8,619 bases of DNA, taken from the NCBI GenBank assembly GCA_020025885.1, contig JAHHRJ010000067.1, positions 1 to 8,619 on the forward strand, given 5' to 3'. The stretch comes from Butyricicoccus sp. GTDB lineage: Bacteria > Bacillota > Clostridia > Oscillospirales > Butyricicoccaceae. The number at the start of each line of letters is the position of its first letter. Position 1 is the first letter of the stretch. The notes under the pieces are model-generated. The model did not search any database. It saw only the letters and a list, made by a program, of their open reading frames with translations, and had not been told where the DNA came from. Below are positions 5,714 through 8,619 of the stretch, in pieces. A program made the translations under genes and the position numbers.

Positions 5714-7581
5714 ATCAAAGAGATGGGTGCAGACAGCGTTTTTCCATTTGAGAGCATCATGGTAACAGTCACGCCGCCGCGCTTTCCCTGAGTGAGGTCA
5801 AGCAATGCATCTCGTTTCAAGATGATCTGATTGCCCATGATAGTATACTGTGCTGGCATTGCAAGCTGTTTGTTCTCCAGAAGCACTGCCTGCACAACAA
5901 CACTTTGGTCAATATTCAGCGAGATCATGACATCTCGATTGGCAACATGTCCCGCAACTGCACTGAACTGTAAGTTTTGCCTCAAATCATCTTGGATGAT
6001 ATTATTCTGCGGCGTGTTCGTTTGTGGGATATTATTTTCTGGTGTTGGAACCTGTGTCCCCCCAGAGAAATGGATTACCGCAGTTGGATTTACGCCTGTG
6101 CTCATAATGACTTGCAGCGTATGTGTACCATTGGGCAGTCCTTGGAATGCAGGAGCAAGCAAACGAATGGAACCGGTTACCCCATCATATACATACTGCG
6201 TCCCATTTTCCAACATACGATCTGCCAGCATGACAGAGCGCACCGCCGATTTATCATCTGAAGTGATCGCAAATACCACATCACCTGCTGCATTCATCTG
6301 GATCGTGCTTGGGCTTAGTGTATGATTGGGCTGCGTGCGGTTGGTGGATACCTTTGCACCTTTGATCGTTGCGGATACGCCCTTATGGAAGGAGTAGGTC
6401 GCTGGCTCAATCGCAGATACCGAACCAGAAGCTGCAAAGACTGCATTCTGGATTGTGCCACTGCCTTCGATCGCGGACGCGCCCTTTACCGTGAGCGACT
6501 GCACATACGCATCTGGTGCTGCGATCATGCGATTTTTTCCGGTCAGTGTCACATCTGCAAAGCGTCCATTCAGCGTAACTGGTGTATTCTTATCCCCTGT
6601 CACGCTGATTTTCTGGAATCCTTCCGCACCAGCCTGCAAATTCGTTTGAATGAGCTGTGCAGTCGTTGCCGTTGTGACCTGTGCAATGCTGGTCATGCCC
6701 GCGGATGTAACCTTAATCTCTCTGCCTGTAAACGGTGAGCTGATGTAAAGATCGTTCGCCTGTACATGATTGAGCTGAACATTGCCGCCTGCTATGACCA
6801 ATCGTCCCTTGACTGTCACATGATCCAGCGTCACGGCTGCTTGCTTCAGACCCTCACTCAGATACAGATTTCCTGAAACAGTCATACCCATTAAGCTGGA
6901 CGGTGTGCTGACTGTTACATTTTTCGTATCTCGATTGAGTGACGTACTATTATAAGAAGCACCATCTTGATTCAAGATCGTTCCGGTAAAGAAATACAAG
7001 ATCTTTGCCGCTTCGCCGCGTGTTACGCTTCGTTGAGGTTGGAACGTATTGTTGGTATATCCTGCAATATAGCCATTATCCAATCCCCATTTGATATAGG
7101 GTGCGCTCCATGTTGCAATCTTCGCGCGATCGGAGAATTTGAGCTGACTTGGCTTGACCGTTCCAGCATTGATCTTACACAGACGACCAAGGATCGTAAT
7201 CGCCTGTTCGCGTGTGATCTCCTTTTCTGGTGCCATCTGCGTAGCAGAAAGTCCCGAAATATAGCCATATTTTACGGCAATACGCACCGACTGATAATAC
7301 CACTGATTCTTGGGCACGTCTTTATACTTACTGATATCTGCTTCTTCCGTAAAGCCAAAAGCACGGTTGATATACCGCATAAATTCTGCACGGGAAATGG
7401 CAGTTGCTGGCGTGAAATGTCCCTTGCCGTTTGGATTGATCACACCATGTGCACTGAGCGAACGGAAATAAGGTTCTGACCAGTGCCCTGTAATATCATC
7501 TGGCGCCGCATAAGCGACCGAACCGATACAATACACCGCAACCAGCAGACACAGCAGACTGCGGATAAATTTTTTCAGCAT
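5710..7581 (-). CDS. Secreted S-layer-homology (SLH) domain surface protein
   Basis: A 623-residue exported protein with a signal peptide (MLKKFIRSLLCLLVAVYCIG..., cleavage near AYA-A at 25). Three SLH modules follow: about 29-77 (ISRAE at 62-66), 86-135 (ITREQ at 122-126) and 149-200 (VTRGE at 186-190). SLH triplets bind pyruvylated secondary cell-wall polymer and anchor the protein to the wall. Residues 220-410 form a serine/threonine- and valine-rich region with repeated short beta-strands (such as VTLDHVTVKGRLVIAGGNV), suggestive of a beta-helix. Residues about 421-508 resemble an X2/Ig-like module (TLSPSTIQMN...VIHFSGG). A Pro/Asn-rich linker follows (511-535), then a second, related beta module (537-623). 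No catalytic motif is visible, so it is probably structural or adhesive. AGAGGA precedes the ATG, and a strong promoter lies at 7612-7640. The TAA stop falls in the edge of the MITE-like element. Confidence 0.88.
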   Translation of the reverse strand: MLKKFIRSLLCLLVAVYCIGSVAYAAPDDITGHWSEPYFRSLSAHGVINPNGKGHFTPATAISRAEFMRYINRAFGFTEEADISKYKDVPKNQWYYQSVRIAVKYGYISGLSATQMAPEKEITREQAITILGRLCKINAGTVKPSQLKFSDRAKIATWSAPYIKWGLDNGYIAGYTNNTFQPQRSVTRGEAAKILYFFTGTILNQDGASYNSTSLNRDTKNVTVSTPSSLMGMTVSGNLYLSEGLKQAAVTLDHVTVKGRLVIAGGNVQLNHVQANDLYISSPFTGREIKVTSAGMTSIAQVTTATTAQLIQTNLQAGAEGFQKISVTGDKNTPVTLNGRFADVTLTGKNRMIAAPDAYVQSLTVKGASAIEGSGTIQNAVFAASGSVSAIEPATYSFHKGVSATIKGAKVSTNRTQPNHTLSPSTIQMNAAGDVVFAITSDDKSAVRSVMLADRMLENGTQYVYDGVTGSIRLLAPAFQGLPNGTHTLQVIMSTGVNPTAVIHFSGGTQVPTPENNIPQTNTPQNNIIQDDLRQNLQFSAVAGHVANRDVMISLNIDQSVVVQAVLLENKQLAMPAQYTIMGNQIILKRDALLDLTQGKRGGVTVTMMLSNGKTLSAPISLI

Positions 7582-7611
7582 GTCTCTTTCCTCTCTTTCT
7601 GAATGCTTGTT

Positions 7612-7640
7612 ATTATACCAGCTTTTCTCTTACATTTCCA
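7612..7640 (-). promoter_or_regulatory. Extended -10 sigma-A promoter of the SLH gene
   Basis: The minus strand reads TGGTATAAT (7620-7612), a perfect -10 with the extended TGn element. TGGAAA lies at 7640-7635 as a 4/6 -35, with a 17-bp spacer. It starts 8 bp after the ylmH stop and 30 bp before the SLH-gene ATG. With no terminator after ylmH, the SLH gene can be read both from here and by readthrough. Confidence 0.75.
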
Positions 7641-7647
7641 GCCCCAT

Positions 7648-8451
7648 TCATTTACTGCGCGTATAACGTACAAATTGCCGCCCTTTTCGGCTCATTCCGC
7701 CAAGTTCCAGCACCTTTGCGCGTCCGAGTCCACGCACTGTGATTTTATCCGCCGGCGAAATATCCGCATCTGGTTTGAGGCACTGCATCTGGTTGAGGAA
7801 CACGGTCCCCTTTGCAATACGCTCCTGCATCTGCGCACGCGAAAGCCGGAACACAAGTGCCGCAACGCTGTCAAGACGCAAAGACGCGACCGAACCCTCG
7901 CCGGTTTCTTCTTCCGCTTCTGGCATTTCAAATGCATCCAGTGACACTTTTTCCAGTGTGATCCGCTTGCGTCCTGCACGCAAAAAATTCATCTCAATAA
8001 AGTCTGCCATATCTTCTGTGACAAACAAATCTGCCCCTGTCTGTGTGATGACGATATCCCCAAGGACTGCCCGCTCGATCCCCAGCCCCATAAGTGCCCC
8101 TAGGTAATCGCGGTGTGTTAATGTGTCCGCTTGGCTTTTCGTTGCACGCAATAACACCAACGGGCATTGATCCGGCGAAACAGCATCTTCCGGCGTCAAA
8201 TAATCGGGCAGAAAAAGTGCCATCACACGCTCTGCATCTGTATAACCACCCCAAAATACGGTTTGTTTGGTAAGTCCAGCTTGCTGCACAGCCTGTGTAC
8301 AAAGGGTGCGTTCACGCAGATCCAAAAAGCGTGTATGCGTCAAATAAGCGCGTTCCTGACTCACTGCAAAGCGATCAAACAACTGCCGCAGCAGCAGCTT
8401 ATCCTCTGGCGTTTTTGTGAGTGTCGCAATCACCTGTTCTTGTGTTTTCAT
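7648..8451 (-). CDS. ylmH: YlmH-type S4-domain RNA-binding protein
   Basis: A 267-residue protein of the YlmH family. In Firmicutes the gene normally sits in the ylm cluster between ftsZ and divIVA. YlmH has been linked to the large ribosomal subunit and to handling of stalled nascent chains, in parallel with RqcP. Family landmarks are the N-terminal domain ending in LTHRDYLGALMGLGIER (111-127), followed by VLGDIVI (129-135), DLFVTEDMADFI (141-152), the GSVASLRLDSVAALVFRLSR stretch (186-205) and the S4 fold running to about 250 (GTVFLNQ at 215-221, ADKITVRGLGRAK at 234-246). The C-terminus is basic (SRKGRQFVRYTRSK). AGGAG lies about 11 bases before the ATG, a little distant. The normal ylm neighbours are not seen downstream, and an IS200/IS605-type end lies 37 bp upstream. 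SpoIIGA and sigE a few kb away are consistent with a rearranged ftsZ-ylm-spoIIG region. Confidence 0.88.
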   Translation of the reverse strand: MKTQEQVIATLTKTPEDKLLLRQLFDRFAVSQERAYLTHTRFLDLRERTLCTQAVQQAGLTKQTVFWGGYTDAERVMALFLPDYLTPEDAVSPDQCPLVLLRATKSQADTLTHRDYLGALMGLGIERAVLGDIVITQTGADLFVTEDMADFIEMNFLRAGRKRITLEKVSLDAFEMPEAEEETGEGSVASLRLDSVAALVFRLSRAQMQERIAKGTVFLNQMQCLKPDADISPADKITVRGLGRAKVLELGGMSRKGRQFVRYTRSK

Positions 8452-8618
8452 TGTGAAAGTATCTCCTGTTTTGCAAGGTCATGGGGTTTGACACTCCCCA
8501 TGTCTAAAGACAGGGGATTCTCAGTTCGCTGACCGTAGCCTGCACCGTGCGAGGTCTTACATGGTCTCCCTGAGCGTATTGGTTCGGGTGTGTCCCACCC
8601 TACCATATTTACATCTAC
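8448..8618 (-). CDS. Open frame entering from the right edge, possible TnpB C-terminus (partial)
   Basis: A minus-strand frame is open from the window edge to TGA at 8450-8448. It reads VDVNMVGWDTPEP near the edge and ends LAKQEILSQ. It runs through the IS200/IS605-type right end, and its TGA overlaps the ylmH ATG as ATGA. Its position next to a tnpB-type right end makes a TnpB C-terminal tail possible, but no zinc-ribbon or RuvC motif is inside the window. A second frame closes at an in-frame TAA near 8557 and could be the true end instead. Treat as tentative. Confidence 0.3.
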   Translation of the reverse strand, partial: VDVNMVGWDTPEPIRSGRPCKTSHGAGYGQRTENPLSLDMGSVKPHDLAKQEILSQ

Positions 8619-8619
8619 G
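8488..8619 (-). mobile_element. Right end of an IS200/IS605-type (TnpB) element, partial
   Basis: On the minus strand GAATCCCC, GTCT, TT, AGAC and GGGG form an imperfect hairpin (8516-8496) with a single bulged T, followed by AGTGTCAA ending at 8488. Subterminal hairpins with a bulged base and a TCAA-type cleavage end are typical of IS200/IS605-family right ends. The upstream sequence (8517-8619) is structured and consistent with the 3' end of tnpB and its overlapping guide RNA. The body of the element and any tnpA lie beyond the window. Confidence 0.65.
8488..8619 (-). ncRNA. Probable omega-RNA (reRNA) scaffold of the TnpB element, partial
   Basis: TnpB nucleases use a guide RNA made from the 3' end of tnpB and the right end of the element, with the guide lying just outside it. 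If the end is at 8488, the guide would begin ACCCCATGACCTTGC on the minus strand from 8487, running toward the ylmH ribosome binding site. Assignment depends on the right-end call and has not been tested by covariance. Confidence 0.35.

Noticed and set aside
1..8619. CRISPR array, tRNA or rRNA
   Set aside because: No regularly spaced repeats and no cloverleaf or rRNA-like sequence were noticed on either strand.

Overview
The window comes from a Gram-positive endospore former, most likely a Clostridia gut lineage (Oscillospirales/Ruminococcaceae-like; the rank is inferred, not tested). The main evidence is an intact spoIIGA-sigE pair, a YlmH-type S4 protein, an S-layer-homology (SLH) surface protein and Gram-positive Shine-Dalgarno sites in front of nearly every gene.

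Layout. Positions 1-220 hold the end of an upstream transcription unit (a strong hairpin at 29-56) and the structured leader of lysA. lysA (221-1486, plus strand) is a single-gene unit that converges on the minus-strand genes at a shared bidirectional terminator (1506-1536). All remaining genes are on the minus strand. Read in their direction of transcription they are: the edge of an IS200/IS605-type element (8488-8619), ylmH (8451-7648), an SLH-domain secreted protein (7581-5710) with its own strong promoter, a 168-bp MITE-like palindrome (5713-5546), a bidirectional terminator (5544-5504), spoIIGA-sigE (5434-3859) with a terminator (3854-3816), and an mtaD-punA operon (3689-1555).

How the genes fit together. 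SpoIIGA is the membrane aspartic protease that activates pro-sigma-E in the mother cell, and SigE here keeps an N-terminal pro-sequence, so this is a complete activation module. The spoIIGA promoter region has a near-consensus 0A box overlapping a -35-like hexamer, with a 21-bp spacer to the -10. This resembles the long-spacer, Spo0A-dependent spoIIG promoter of Bacillus. sigG, the usual next gene, is absent: sigE ends in a terminator and a purine/methylthioadenosine salvage operon follows. In that operon MtaD would deaminate MTA or SAH to the inosine analogue, and a 6-oxopurine-type phosphorylase could then cleave inosine or possibly methylthioinosine. LysA supplies lysine from meso-diaminopimelate.

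Two small mobile elements have changed the region. The MITE-like palindrome lies exactly between the SLH stop codon and its terminator. An IS200/IS605-type right end lies about 37 bp upstream of the ylmH start, leaving no room for a native promoter there. No entirely new system was found. The points most worth following are the MITE, the probable omega-RNA end with its guide, the Spo0A-type promoter, the missing sigG and the possible MTA-to-methylthioinosine route.
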